A stretch of 64,000 nucleotides of DNA, taken from positions 1 to 64,000 of the forward strand of contig UEHQ01000008.1 in NCBI GenBank assembly GCA_900489925.1. The letters run 5' to 3'. The notes below the pieces were generated by a model, which worked only from the letters and a program-made list of their open reading frames with translations, had not been told where the DNA came from and searched no databases. The stretch comes from Hyphomicrobiales bacterium. GTDB lineage: Bacteria; Pseudomonadota; Alphaproteobacteria; Rhizobiales; Rhizobiaceae. The number at the start of each line of letters is the position of its first letter. The stretch's first letter is position 1. The position numbers were made by a program, and so were the translations under genes. Positions 1-8,762 of this stretch are shown here, in pieces.

Positions 1-196
1 CGACGAAGAGAAGACGACCCTCGAAGCCTACGGCGTCTGGAAAAAGAAGAGCATGTACGGCCGCAATTTCATGGGCGTGGAGCGCACCACCTTCCTGATC
101 CGCCCAGACGGAACGATCGCCACCATATGGCAGAAGGTGAAGGTGCCGGGACATGCCGAGGCTGTTCTGGCGGCCGTTCAGAGCCTTGCCGGATGA
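1..196 (+). CDS. bcp: Peroxiredoxin, Bcp/PrxQ type (3' end only)
   Basis: This is the C-terminal part of a thiol peroxidase that reduces hydrogen peroxide and organic hydroperoxides in the cytoplasm. The window starts inside the gene, and the reading frame begins at base 2. The visible 64 residues include KKKSMYGRNFMGVERTTFLI and then a stretch ending in WQKVKVPGHAEAVLAAV. This matches the conserved tail of the Bcp family, where the K-x-x-G-H-A segment is typical. The catalytic cysteine lies upstream and cannot be seen. The stop codon overlaps the ATG of the next gene by four bases (ATGA), which suggests translational coupling. Confidence 0.85.
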   Translation, partial: DEEKTTLEAYGVWKKKSMYGRNFMGVERTTFLIRPDGTIATIWQKVKVPGHAEAVLAAVQSLAG

Positions 197-1014
197 ACAC
201 CGCAATTCCTTCGCTTCGCGGCGGCGCGATCCTCGCCATCCGCTCTGCCGATCTCGATCACAAGACACAGCTGGCACAGGAAACCGCAACGCGCTGGTTC
301 GCCCGCAGGCTCTCCCTGCGTTCGCCGCTCGATGCCGCCCTGCCCGACCGACCGGGACGGCCGGACAAGCCGGAACTCACCCCGCCCACGCAGGTCAAGA
401 AGCGATCCCTCCACACACTGAAGGGCCGCATTGCGCTCCTTCACGCCATCGCCCATATCGAGCTCAACGCTGTCGACCTCGCGCTTGATATCGTTGCCAG
501 ATTTGCCACCGAGCCCGTGCCGCACTCGTTCTTCGACGGGTGGATGCAGGTCGCCTACGAAGAGGCCAAGCATTTCAGAATGGTGCGTGCGCGGCTGAAC
601 GACCTTGGTGCGGACTATGGTGACGTACCCGCCCATGATGGCCTATGGCAGGCCGCGCACGCGACCCGCAACGACTTGACGGCGCGCTTGGCCGTCGTGC
701 CGCTCATCCTGGAAGCACGCGGGTTGGACGTAACGCCCTCCCTGCAGGCCAAGATGCGCGAAACGGGAGATCTCGAAAGCGCCGCCGTTCTGGATGTGAT
801 CTACAACGACGAAAAAGGCCACGTCGCCATCGGCGCCAAATGGTTTCGCTTCCTGTGCGCGCGAGAAAAGCGCGATCCGTCGAAGACCTTCCACGATCTC
901 GTCCGCGCTAATTTCCGCGGTCCGCTGAAGCCGCCTTTCAACGACATTGCCCGGGCGGAAGCCGGACTGACGCCATCATTTTATCGATCTCTCACGTCCA
1001 CCAGCCACGCATGA
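193..1014 (+). CDS. DUF455 ferritin-like protein
   Basis: This 273-residue protein belongs to the DUF455 family, a ferritin-like group often annotated near MiaE-type di-iron hydroxylases. Its substrate is not known. Iron-ligand patterns of the ferritin fold are visible: HIELNAVD near residue 95, YEEAKHF near residue 125 and YNDEKGHVAIG near residue 210. These supply the Glu and ExxH residues expected for a di-iron centre. I chose the ATG at 193 because it overlaps the upstream peroxiredoxin stop, although the frame is open further upstream. The peroxiredoxin neighbour would fit a role in oxidative or iron-related chemistry, but that is inference. Confidence 0.8.
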   Translation: MNTAIPSLRGGAILAIRSADLDHKTQLAQETATRWFARRLSLRSPLDAALPDRPGRPDKPELTPPTQVKKRSLHTLKGRIALLHAIAHIELNAVDLALDIVARFATEPVPHSFFDGWMQVAYEEAKHFRMVRARLNDLGADYGDVPAHDGLWQAAHATRNDLTARLAVVPLILEARGLDVTPSLQAKMRETGDLESAAVLDVIYNDEKGHVAIGAKWFRFLCAREKRDPSKTFHDLVRANFRGPLKPPFNDIARAEAGLTPSFYRSLTSTSHA

Positions 1015-1099
1015 GTGTGGACCAAATAAGGCATTTATTAACCTTAACAGTGTGTAATCGGACCAATTGAGGCACGGACCGTCAACTGGGAGATTCTCC

Positions 1100-2407
1100 G
1101 TGACGCACGCACAGCAAAGTCGCGTATTCGGCAAGCGAAAACAGGAGCATATCCTGATCCTCGCAAGCGGCGACCGAGTCCGGCACCTCACCGTCAAGCC
1201 GTGGATGGCGGGGCTTGCCTTCGGCTTTATCGGCGTATTCGCAATCGGCTACCTGCTTGCCACATCCTACCTGGTGCTGCGCGACGACCTTATCGGGGCG
1301 ACGATGGCGCGCCAGGCGCGCATGCAGCATGACTATGAAGACAGGATCGCTTCCCTGCGCGCTCAGGTCGACCGCGTTACCTCGCGGCAACTGCTCGACC
1401 AGCAGGTTGTTGAAGACAAGGTCGATAAGTTGCTCGAACAGCAGATGGCGCTGACGTCTCGCCACGGCAAGCTGGGTTCGCTGTTCGATCGGGCAGAGAG
1501 CTCGGGTTTGAGCGAGAAACCCGCGATCTCGACGCAATCCTATGCGCCTGACGCGAAGGACAAGCGGGCAGCCCTTTCCGGTGCTGCTCAGGCGATCGAA
1601 AACCAGCTGGCTGGCAACAGCGAGCCTGCGGATGTGGTACCCGACAACACCACGCTTGCCTATGTCCCCGCGCGCGAAACCATGGGCGACCGTGCCGACC
1701 GTGTCTTCTCCAAGATGACGCTATCGTTGAAGGGGATCGAACAAAAGCAGCGCGACCGGGTGGAGCAGTTGACCAGTGATGCGGGCGACGCGGCCAATGC
1801 GATCTCTCGTGTCCTGACCCGCTTCGGTATTCCGGTTCCAGCTGAAACCGCCAGCCTCGCCAAGCAAGATGACTCGGCGGTCGGCGGCCCCTACGTCGCT
1901 CCGGAGAGCGACGACGATTTCGACAACTCGCTGGCACAACTCGACGGTGCCCTGACCCGCCTCGAAACCATGCGCAGCACAGCCGCGTCGCTGCCGTTCA
2001 GCAATCCGGCAATCGGCAAGGAGATCACCAGCCCTTTCGGCAACAGGCGTGATCCCTTCATCGGTCGCCTCGCCTTGCACTCCGGCATCGACTTTCGGTT
2101 TGCGCCGGGTGAAAAGGTTCGTCCGAGCGCTCCAGGCAAGGTAATCGCCGCAGGCTGGACCGGCGGCTACGGAAACATGGTCGAGGTCGACCACGGCAAT
2201 GGCATCTCCACACGATACGGTCATATGTCGGAAATTCTGGTCAAGATCGGCGATATCGTGGACCGCTCGGACGTCATCGGCCTTGCCGGCAGTACCGGCC
2301 GCTCCACCGGCACCCATCTGCACTACGAAGTTCGCCAGGACGGCCGTGCCGTCGACCCCATATACTTCATGAACGCCGGCATGAAACTTGCCAGCTATAT
2401 AAAATAA
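1100..2407 (+). CDS. M23 (LytM) family peptidoglycan endopeptidase, membrane-anchored
   Basis: This is a cell-wall hydrolase of about 435 residues, anchored in the inner membrane with its catalytic part in the periplasm. A single membrane segment (about residues 37-60, FGFIGVFAIGYLLA) is followed by a charged, probably coiled-coil region (about 70-250). The C-terminal LytM domain spans about 305-425. Zinc ligands are visible in HSGID (H327, D331) and THLHYEV (H406, H408), so the protein is probably active rather than a regulatory LytM homologue. I prefer the GTG at 1100 because GGGAG precedes it by seven bases; a TTG at 1067 is also possible. The layout resembles the rhizobial growth protein RgsM, but identity is not shown. 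Confidence 0.85.
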   Translation: MTHAQQSRVFGKRKQEHILILASGDRVRHLTVKPWMAGLAFGFIGVFAIGYLLATSYLVLRDDLIGATMARQARMQHDYEDRIASLRAQVDRVTSRQLLDQQVVEDKVDKLLEQQMALTSRHGKLGSLFDRAESSGLSEKPAISTQSYAPDAKDKRAALSGAAQAIENQLAGNSEPADVVPDNTTLAYVPARETMGDRADRVFSKMTLSLKGIEQKQRDRVEQLTSDAGDAANAISRVLTRFGIPVPAETASLAKQDDSAVGGPYVAPESDDDFDNSLAQLDGALTRLETMRSTAASLPFSNPAIGKEITSPFGNRRDPFIGRLALHSGIDFRFAPGEKVRPSAPGKVIAAGWTGGYGNMVEVDHGNGISTRYGHMSEILVKIGDIVDRSDVIGLAGSTGRSTGTHLHYEVRQDGRAVDPIYFMNAGMKLASYIK

Positions 2408-2460
2408 CCAATTGTACTAACCACACATTTACCCCTGCGTCTGGCGCAACGCCCCTATTC

Positions 2461-2489
2461 CTTGACTTCCTTACAGTTTCAGCCTATGT
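2461..2489 (+). promoter_or_regulatory. Promoter for the DEAD-box helicase gene
   Basis: CTTGAC (2461-2466) is followed after exactly 17 bases by CTATGT (2484-2489). This is one mismatch from the rhizobial housekeeping consensus CTTGAC-N17-CTATAT. Transcription would start near 2496. That leaves a leader of roughly 70 bases before the preferred TTG start at 2565 and argues against a start at 2499. Confidence 0.65.
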
Positions 2490-2564
2490 GGCGCTGCATT
2501 GCGGCATGCAATCACGCCGACTCAACCTGAGTGTGGCCGAACCGGAACGGAAACAGTTTTCCCT

Positions 2565-4058
2565 TTGACGACATTTGCTGATCTTGGCCTGAGCCAAAAA
2601 GTGCTTTCCGCTGTCACCGACGCGGGCTACACGACGCCAACCCCGATCCAGGCTGGCGCAATTCCGTTTGCGCTCCAGCGCCGCGATATCTGCGGCATCG
2701 CTCAGACGGGCACCGGCAAGACTGCATCCTTCGTTCTGCCGATGCTGTCGCTCCTGGAAAAAGGCCGCGCCCGCGCTCGCATGCCGCGTACGCTGATCCT
2801 CGAACCGACCCGCGAGCTTGCAGCCCAGGTCGCGGAAAACTTCGAGAAATACGGCAAGAACCATCGCTTGAACGTTGCGTTGCTGATTGGCGGCGTATCC
2901 TTCGAAGAGCAGGACCGCAAGCTGGAACGCGGCGCGGACGTTCTGATCTGCACTCCCGGCCGCCTGCTCGACCATTTCGAGCGCGGCAAGCTGCTGATGA
3001 GCGGCGTCGAAATTTTCGTCATCGACGAAGCGGACCGCATGCTCGACATGGGCTTCATTCCCGATATCGAGCGCATCGCCAAGATGATCCCGTTCACGCG
3101 CCAGACGCTGTTCTTCTCGGCCACGATGCCGCCGGAAATTCAGAAGCTGGCCGATCGCTTCCTGCAGAATCCGGAACGCGTCGAAGTAGCCAAGCCCGCT
3201 TCCGCATCCAAGACCATCACCCAGCGTTTCGTTGCATCTCACAGCAAGGATTACGAAAAGCGGGCGACTCTGCGCGATCTCGTCCGCTCGCAGGAAGAAC
3301 TCAAGAACGCGATTATCTTCTGCAACCGCAAGAAGGACGTTGCCGACCTGTTCCGTTCGCTGGAGCGTCACGGCTTCTCCGTCGGTGCGTTGCACGGCGA
3401 TATGGACCAGCGTTCGCGCACGACGATGCTGCAGAATTTCCGCGACGGTCAGCTTCAGCTTCTCGTCGCTTCCGACGTCGCCGCTCGTGGTCTCGACATC
3501 CCCGATGTCAGCCATGTCTTCAATTTCGATGTACCGATCCACTCAGAGGACTACGTGCATCGTATCGGCCGTACAGGCCGCGCAGGCCGTGCAGGCGCTG
3601 CTTTCACCATCGTCACCAGCCGTGAGCAGAAGCACACCGACGCGATCGAAAAGCTGATCGGCGAAAAGGTCGAGTGGCACAATGGTGATCTTTCTGCGTT
3701 GCCGCCGGCTGAGCCCAGCCGCGATGACGATCGCTCCCGCCGCAAGGGTCGTGAGCGGGATAAGGACCGTGGCCGCGGCAAGAGCCGTTCGGGTCATAAA
3801 TCTGATATCGCCGTCGAGGATAATGACGTCGAGACGATCGAAGCAGCAGCACCAGCAAGGGTCGAAAGCGTGAAGCAAGAGCGCAAAGCAGAAAACAACA
3901 AGCCGCATAACAACGCGCGCAACAATCGTCCCTATCCGGCAAATGACGACAACCGCGAGCGTCGTCGCTACCGCGACCACGATGACGGCCCGACACCGGT
4001 CGGTTTCGGCGATGAAATCCCTGCCTTCATGCTGATCACGGCTAACGCCAAGATCTGA
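2565..4058 (+). CDS. DEAD-box ATP-dependent RNA helicase (RhlE-like)
   Basis: This is an ATP-dependent RNA helicase that remodels RNA or ribonucleoprotein, often induced by cold. All core motifs are visible in order: Q motif PTPIQ, motif I AQTGTGKT, Ia PTRELA, TPGR, II DEAD, III SAT, then ARGLDIP and HRIGRTGRAGR. The core ends near residue 375. A charged tail rich in Arg, Asp and Asn follows, probably disordered and RNA-binding. The start is uncertain. I favour TTG at 2565, which gives the usual family start TTFADLGL and lies downstream of a good promoter. The Nudix gene follows by only six bases, so the two may be co-transcribed. Confidence 0.93.
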   Translation: MTTFADLGLSQKVLSAVTDAGYTTPTPIQAGAIPFALQRRDICGIAQTGTGKTASFVLPMLSLLEKGRARARMPRTLILEPTRELAAQVAENFEKYGKNHRLNVALLIGGVSFEEQDRKLERGADVLICTPGRLLDHFERGKLLMSGVEIFVIDEADRMLDMGFIPDIERIAKMIPFTRQTLFFSATMPPEIQKLADRFLQNPERVEVAKPASASKTITQRFVASHSKDYEKRATLRDLVRSQEELKNAIIFCNRKKDVADLFRSLERHGFSVGALHGDMDQRSRTTMLQNFRDGQLQLLVASDVAARGLDIPDVSHVFNFDVPIHSEDYVHRIGRTGRAGRAGAAFTIVTSREQKHTDAIEKLIGEKVEWHNGDLSALPPAEPSRDDDRSRRKGRERDKDRGRGKSRSGHKSDIAVEDNDVETIEAAAPARVESVKQERKAENNKPHNNARNNRPYPANDDNRERRRYRDHDDGPTPVGFGDEIPAFMLITANAKI

Positions 4059-4064
4059 TCTCCC

Positions 4065-4487
4065 ATGGCTCATCCTGGTCTAGATTTCCCAGGCCTCGGC
4101 GTAGGCCTGGTGATTTTGCGTGACCGCAAGATCCTGCTCTACAAGCGAATGCGCGCACCGGAAGCCGGCCATTGGAGCATCGTCGGCGGCAAGGTCGACC
4201 ATATGGAGCCCGCCGAGCTGGCTGCCCGACGCGAGGCAGAGGAAGAGACCGGCCTCGGCATCGGTCGCGTCGATCTGCTCGGCCCCACCGAACTGATCAT
4301 CGAAGCCGAAGGACAGCACTGGATATCGTTGCTCTATATTGCAGCGGAGGTGGACGGCGACCCACAGCTGACTGAACCCGACAAGCTGTCCGCATTCGGC
4401 TGGTTCACGCGAGACGATCTGCCCCAGCCGCTCTCGGCCTTCGCCCAGGCTGCGATTTCACATCTCAGCACCGACCAGTTTCTTTAA
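4065..4487 (+). CDS. Nudix hydrolase
   Basis: This 140-residue enzyme hydrolyses a nucleoside diphosphate linked to another moiety; the exact substrate cannot be read from sequence. The Nudix box is intact at residues 42-64, with GKVDHME followed seven residues later by REAEEETGL. It fits G-x5-E-x7-REUXEExGU and should bind the catalytic magnesium. The length is typical of single-domain Nudix proteins. It begins six bases after the helicase stop, so it is probably the second gene of that operon. It ends close to the convergent TfoX-like gene. Confidence 0.88.
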   Translation: MAHPGLDFPGLGVGLVILRDRKILLYKRMRAPEAGHWSIVGGKVDHMEPAELAARREAEEETGLGIGRVDLLGPTELIIEAEGQHWISLLYIAAEVDGDPQLTEPDKLSAFGWFTRDDLPQPLSAFAQAAISHLSTDQFL

Positions 4488-4510
4488 GCGCGGTCTCCGC
4501 CCCCGACGCG

Positions 4511-4828
4511 TTACTCAGCGCGCAACGCCGCCTCGTAGGCAAGACGCACCCATTTCGCCATGAGATCGGGATCATCGTAGGCGTCCTCGGGGATGGACCA
4601 ATAGGGCATCTTCACAGGATTTCCCTTCTTTCCCTCATAGGCCCATTGCGTTGCACCGGCAGCAGCAAACTCCGGCGCGCTCTTTTCGTCGGCCTTCAGC
4701 AGCATTTCGTCCCGGACTTCCACCGCGACGATGCGGCCGAGATGATAGATCCCCTTGCCGCCAAACATCCGCTTGATCGTCACGGGCCCCAGCCCCTGAA
4801 ACATCTCTTCGATTGCCGCTGCGTCCAT
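4511..4828 (-). CDS. TfoX N-terminal-domain family protein
   Basis: This 105-residue protein corresponds to the N-terminal domain of TfoX/Sxy, with the recognisable RMFGGKGIY segment at about residues 20-28. In gamma-proteobacteria the full TfoX regulates competence. Stand-alone N-terminal-domain proteins such as this one have no established job. It starts three bases after the stop of the upstream MoeA-like fusion, and its ribosome binding site AAGGAG lies inside that gene's last codons. It is therefore the last gene of the Mo-hydroxylase maturation operon, possibly only as a passenger. Confidence 0.8.
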   Translation of the reverse strand: MDAAAIEEMFQGLGPVTIKRMFGGKGIYHLGRIVAVEVRDEMLLKADEKSAPEFAAAGATQWAYEGKKGNPVKMPYWSIPEDAYDDPDLMAKWVRLAYEAALRAE

Positions 4829-4831
4829 TGC

Positions 4832-6466
4832 CTACTCCTTCAAAACACCACCAGCCGCGACGACCGCTTCCGGCGTATCGACGTCCAGATGCGCATTGTT
4901 GCCGATCTCAACGTCGATCACCTGAATGCCTGCCGTTTCGATAATATGCCGGGCACCGACGTCACCCTCGAGCCTCAGGACGGCGTCATAGAGCTGCCGT
5001 GGCAGAATGACCGGATTTCCGCGCTTGCCGCCCGAGACCGCACGCACCACGGCCTGCCCCTTGGCCTGCCGGAAGGCGCCAATCAGTGTGTCGAGGTCCG
5101 CGGTCGACACGTCAGGCATATCGGCCAGCATCACCAGTATGCCATCGGCACTTCGCGCTGCATTGGACATGACGCCCGCGATCAGCGACGACGCCATGCC
5201 GGCGGCGAAATCAGGATTGTGAACGAATGTCATATCCAGCCCGGAAAGTGCCGCCTCTATCTTGGCATGCCGATATCCCGTGACCACGCTAACCGATGCG
5301 GCACCGCTCTCGATCGCGGCCAGCGCGCAGCGCCGCACCAGCGGGATCCCGTTGAACTCCGATAGCAGCTTGTGCGGACCGCCTGCTCCCATCCGGCTTG
5401 CCTGCCCCGCTGCGAGGATGACCGCAGCGACGTGAACGGCATCACTCCGGTGATCATCCGTTTCGCGCAGGCGCGGACGCGATTCGATCTCCATCAGAAG
5501 CCCTCCCACGCCCATTCCGCTGATATCAAAAGCGCTCGGCTGTTCCCCGGCGAGAATGCGATCCAGCACCCAGTCGAAGCCATTTTCCCTCGGGCTGCGC
5601 GCGCAGCCAGGCGCACCGATGACCGGAATGTCGCCAAGCCGACCAAGGACAAGCAGGTTGCCAGGATCAACCGGCATACCAACTTGAATAACCTCACCAC
5701 CTGCACGCCGAATGGCCTCGGGGATCACATCATCCCCGTCGATGACGGCGGAAGCACCGAAGACGACAATCATCCGCGGGCCGCTCGTCGGTGCCTCGGC
5801 AGCCTTGCGGATCGCCGCGGCAACGGCCGTCACACCATGCGCGACGCGCTCCTCCCGCACGATGCGGCTACCGGAAGGCAGCAGCCGTCGGGACAGGATG
5901 CGGGCGGTCTTGTCCATCACCGACGGTTTCAGCGACGGCAACTCGGTCGCCACCAGCCACACCGAATGAGCGGCATACGGCTTGACCTCGAAGACGGTGG
6001 CCGCTCGCAGAAACGCACATGCGGTCTCGACCTTTTCACCGGGCACAGCCAGCGGAATGATCTTGAATGTCGCAACCATATCGTCTTTTCGCACCGGCAC
6101 ATGGTCAGCGAGACAAGCAAGGGTAATGCCCGGATCGACCCTGTTTACACGATCGATCGCGGATTTGTCGGCGACGAATAGGCCGTCGACGGTGGAATAG
6201 GCGTTGACGCGACCGGTCGCGGCCTCGGAAAAACGCAGATGGTCAGCTGAAATGGCGCCACCAAGCCGGCGCGCGGCCTCGTCCTCGCCAATATCGCCGG
6301 CATCGAGCCGGGCAGCGATCACCGAAGCGACGTTAGCCGCACGAAGCCTCTCGATATCGGCGCGCTGGAGCCGGTGTCCCTTGGGAAGACTGCCGTCCGC
6401 AAGCTTGACCGCATGCGCAAGCACCACATCTTCAGCCTCTTTGACAGGGAATTCGCCGAACTTCAT
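4832..6466 (-). CDS. Molybdopterin-binding / nucleotidyltransferase fusion (MoeA-like + MocA/MobA-like)
   Basis: This 544-residue fusion is predicted to act late in molybdenum cofactor synthesis. The N-terminal part (about 1-335) is MoeA/MoCF-like, with GASAVIDGDDVIPEAIRRAG and a following GxPV and GAPGCARSPREN segment. The C-terminal part (about 345-544) is an NTP transferase with LAAGQASRMG, LADMP and GKRGNPVILP. Such domains attach CMP or GMP to molybdopterin. Next to XdhC proteins, a MocA-type role (cytosine dinucleotide cofactor) is the more likely reading, but nucleotide choice is not shown. It overlaps the upstream XdhC gene by four bases (ATGA). Confidence 0.85.
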   Translation of the reverse strand: MKFGEFPVKEAEDVVLAHAVKLADGSLPKGHRLQRADIERLRAANVASVIAARLDAGDIGEDEAARRLGGAISADHLRFSEAATGRVNAYSTVDGLFVADKSAIDRVNRVDPGITLACLADHVPVRKDDMVATFKIIPLAVPGEKVETACAFLRAATVFEVKPYAAHSVWLVATELPSLKPSVMDKTARILSRRLLPSGSRIVREERVAHGVTAVAAAIRKAAEAPTSGPRMIVVFGASAVIDGDDVIPEAIRRAGGEVIQVGMPVDPGNLLVLGRLGDIPVIGAPGCARSPRENGFDWVLDRILAGEQPSAFDISGMGVGGLLMEIESRPRLRETDDHRSDAVHVAAVILAAGQASRMGAGGPHKLLSEFNGIPLVRRCALAAIESGAASVSVVTGYRHAKIEAALSGLDMTFVHNPDFAAGMASSLIAGVMSNAARSADGILVMLADMPDVSTADLDTLIGAFRQAKGQAVVRAVSGGKRGNPVILPRQLYDAVLRLEGDVGARHIIETAGIQVIDVEIGNNAHLDVDTPEAVVAAGGVLKE

Positions 6467-7170
6467 GGCACGTCACCCTTGGGTGACGTCACGTCCCGCG
6501 ACCGCAGCGACTGAACAATCTCGGCAAGAATGGCGACCGCGATTTCTGCCGGGCTCGCAGCACCGATGGCAAGCCCGATCGGCGCGTGGATCCGTGCGAG
6601 ATCGGCGTCGCCCATTCCACCATTGCGCAGCCGTTCCAGGCGCGCGGCGTGGGTCTTGCGGCTACCGAGCGCGCCGACGTAGAAGCAGCCGGCGCGCAGC
6701 GCCTCGACAATCGGCAGGTCATCGATCTTCGGATCATGCGTGACTGCAACGAGTGCCGTATACGCGTCGAGCGGCCGTTGCTGCAGCACATCGACAGGCC
6801 AGTCGGCAGTCAGGTCGACACCGGCAAAGCGCTCGGGCGTCGCAAATGCCGTCCTCGGATCGATGATCCTGACGTCGAAGCCCACGAGGCTCGCCATCTG
6901 CGCGAGGACCTGACTGATATGGACCGCACCAATGATAACGATGTGCGCAGGCGGCAAGTGAACGTTGACGAAGTAACTCCGCCCCTCAAGCTCGACCAGG
7001 CCCGACTTTCCGGAGCGAAAGGCAGCCTCAACCGCAGGGCGCAGCGCTGCCGCAACGTCGTCTCCTTCGAGCGCAATCGTATCGCTGCCGCGGGCCAGAT
7101 CGGTAATCAGCGCAACCGCCCGCCGCGCCCGGCGAGCGTCATTCAGCCGCGCGAGGTTGCCTGCGTCCAT
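6463..7170 (-). CDS. XdhC family protein, Rossmann-domain part
   Basis: XdhC proteins bind the molybdenum cofactor, help its sulfuration and insert it into xanthine dehydrogenase-family enzymes. This 235-residue protein carries the C-terminal Rossmann type of fold, with HIVIIGAVHISQVLA, a TALVAVTHDPKIDD segment and YVGALGSRKTHAARLERL. The ending IGLAIGAASPAEIAVAILAE is also typical. The N-terminal XdhC domain is made as a separate protein by the preceding gene. I chose the ATG at 7170, one base inside the upstream stop; a TTG at 7173 is equally close. The short spacing indicates obligate co-expression with its partner. Confidence 0.85.
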   Translation of the reverse strand: MDAGNLARLNDARRARRAVALITDLARGSDTIALEGDDVAAALRPAVEAAFRSGKSGLVELEGRSYFVNVHLPPAHIVIIGAVHISQVLAQMASLVGFDVRIIDPRTAFATPERFAGVDLTADWPVDVLQQRPLDAYTALVAVTHDPKIDDLPIVEALRAGCFYVGALGSRKTHAARLERLRNGGMGDADLARIHAPIGLAIGAASPAEIAVAILAEIVQSLRSRDVTSPKGDVP

Positions 7171-7499
7171 CAATCCAGCCTTTCAACGTAAACCCGGATC
7201 CGGCCCCCGCAGGAAAGACCGACGCGCCACGCGGTTTCATCGGCGACACCAAAATCGAGTATCTTCGCCCGACCGTCCGCAATCACGTCAAGTGCGTCGG
7301 CAATGACGGCGCCTTCCACGCACCCGCCGGATACGGATCCCTCGAAATTTCCGTCTCGGTCGATGACCAGATGGCTGCCGACCGGCCGGGGTGCCGAGCC
7401 CCAGGTTTCGATGACGGTCGCAATCGCAACGTCTCGCCCGTCAGCCTTCCACGCCTGCGCCGTCGCCAGCGGGCCGAGCCCCAGTGAAGCTTCCATCAT
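7170..7499 (-). CDS. XdhC/CoxI N-terminal-domain protein
   Basis: This 109-residue protein is the N-terminal XdhC/CoxI domain alone. Two conserved cysteine segments are present, SVSGGCVEG near residue 56 and GLSCGG near residue 94. In the family these lie at the cofactor-handling end of the protein. Together with the next gene it makes a two-piece XdhC, as in CoxF/CoxI-type systems. It overlaps the upstream VWA gene by four bases (ATGA) and the downstream XdhC gene by a base or more. Confidence 0.85.
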   Translation of the reverse strand: MMEASLGLGPLATAQAWKADGRDVAIATVIETWGSAPRPVGSHLVIDRDGNFEGSVSGGCVEGAVIADALDVIADGRAKILDFGVADETAWRVGLSCGGRIRVYVERLD

Positions 7500-8758
7500 G
7501 CACCGCCTTTCAGTCTCTCGAGATATCGTCGCGGATCATACATGCCCGGTCTCGCCTGTCCCAGTTCAGCGGCAAGGTCGGACAGCGACGAGAGATTATG
7601 GACCGGCCGAAACTCGTCAACATGAGGCAGCATCGCGCGGACGCCGCGCGCACGTGGCTCGAAGCCATCGAAGCGCAGCAGCGGGTTGAGCCAGATCAGC
7701 CGCCGGCAGGATCGGTGCAGCCGGTCCATCTCCGTCGAAAGCAGTTCGGTTCCCTCGCGCTCCAGACCGTCCGTGATCAGCAGCACGACGGCTCCCTGCC
7801 CCAATACGCGCCGCGCCCAGAGCCGATTGAACTCCTTCAGCGTCTCCCCGATGCGTGTCCCGCCGGACCAGTCCTTCACGGCAGCGGCGCATTCATCCAT
7901 CGCCTCGTCGGGATCCTTGTGGCGCATCTGGCGGCTGACATTGGTAAGCCGGGTGCCGAAAAGGAATGTATGAACCCGCCGCCTCTTTTCCGTGAGCACA
8001 TGAAGGAAGTGCAGGAATATCCGCGTATATTGGCTCATCGAGCCGGAAATATCCGCAAGCACCACGAGCGGAGGCTGGATCTCTTTGATCTGCCGGTAGC
8101 GCGGCAGGATCAGCGCACCACCATTGCGAAGCGCGCCGCGCATCGTGGCCCGGGGGTCGACGTGAGCGTGGATGTGCGATGGCTTGAAGCGACGCGTTCT
8201 CACTCTGTCGACAGGCAGTTGAAGTCCCGCGAGCGCCTTTTTCGCCAAAGCGATCTCTGACGTCGACATTTGGGCAAAATCCATGCGCCGAAAGACTTCG
8301 CTGCCGGACATCGTGAACCGCGCATCGATCTCGATATCGGGCTCCTCGCGCGGAGGTTTTTTGTCTTCCCGCTCCCCGAGCAGCGCATCGGCGGCACGGC
8401 TCTCACCCGGCTTCGCCTTGTCCTTCGACCGTGTATCGGGCGCGCGGGGCGACATCATCGCGATCATCTTTTCGACGAGGTTGCGCGAGCGCCAGAACAG
8501 GCGAAACGCCTCGTCGAAGACCGGCTTGTCCTCATGCCGCTTCACGAAGACCGCGAAGAGCGCGGCGTGGAACTCCTCGCGTGACCCCATACCGATCGCC
8601 TCGACGGCTTCGATAGCGTCCGCAATCGCACCCGGCCCTACCTTCAGCCCCGCCTTTCGCAGCGTCCGGCCGAAATAGACGATGTTGTCGGCAAATCGTC
8701 CGTCGCCCGCGGCTTGCGGCGGGACGACAATGCCATCCGTTCCGTTTGCCGCCTGCAT
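7496..8758 (-). CDS. CoxE-like VWA-domain protein
   Basis: This protein of about 420 residues ends in a von Willebrand A domain with a complete MIDAS signature DISGS at residues 236-240, plus downstream Thr and Asp positions (SGGTRIGE, LLITDGLE). In carbon monoxide dehydrogenase systems, CoxE and the MoxR-type ATPase CoxD help build the active-site metal centre. A basic region precedes the VWA domain. I placed the start at ATG 8758, four bases after the MoxR-like stop, rather than at the longer reading to 8821, because the shorter form fits the operon spacing. Confidence 0.85.
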   Translation of the reverse strand: MQAANGTDGIVVPPQAAGDGRFADNIVYFGRTLRKAGLKVGPGAIADAIEAVEAIGMGSREEFHAALFAVFVKRHEDKPVFDEAFRLFWRSRNLVEKMIAMMSPRAPDTRSKDKAKPGESRAADALLGEREDKKPPREEPDIEIDARFTMSGSEVFRRMDFAQMSTSEIALAKKALAGLQLPVDRVRTRRFKPSHIHAHVDPRATMRGALRNGGALILPRYRQIKEIQPPLVVLADISGSMSQYTRIFLHFLHVLTEKRRRVHTFLFGTRLTNVSRQMRHKDPDEAMDECAAAVKDWSGGTRIGETLKEFNRLWARRVLGQGAVVLLITDGLEREGTELLSTEMDRLHRSCRRLIWLNPLLRFDGFEPRARGVRAMLPHVDEFRPVHNLSSLSDLAAELGQARPGMYDPRRYLERLKGGA

Positions 8759-8762
8759 ATCG

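Noticed and set aside
1030..1050. TTATTAACCTTAAC before the M23 peptidase, considered as a CtrA box
   Set aside because: The two TTAA halves are two bases apart, not the seven of the CtrA consensus, so I do not call it.
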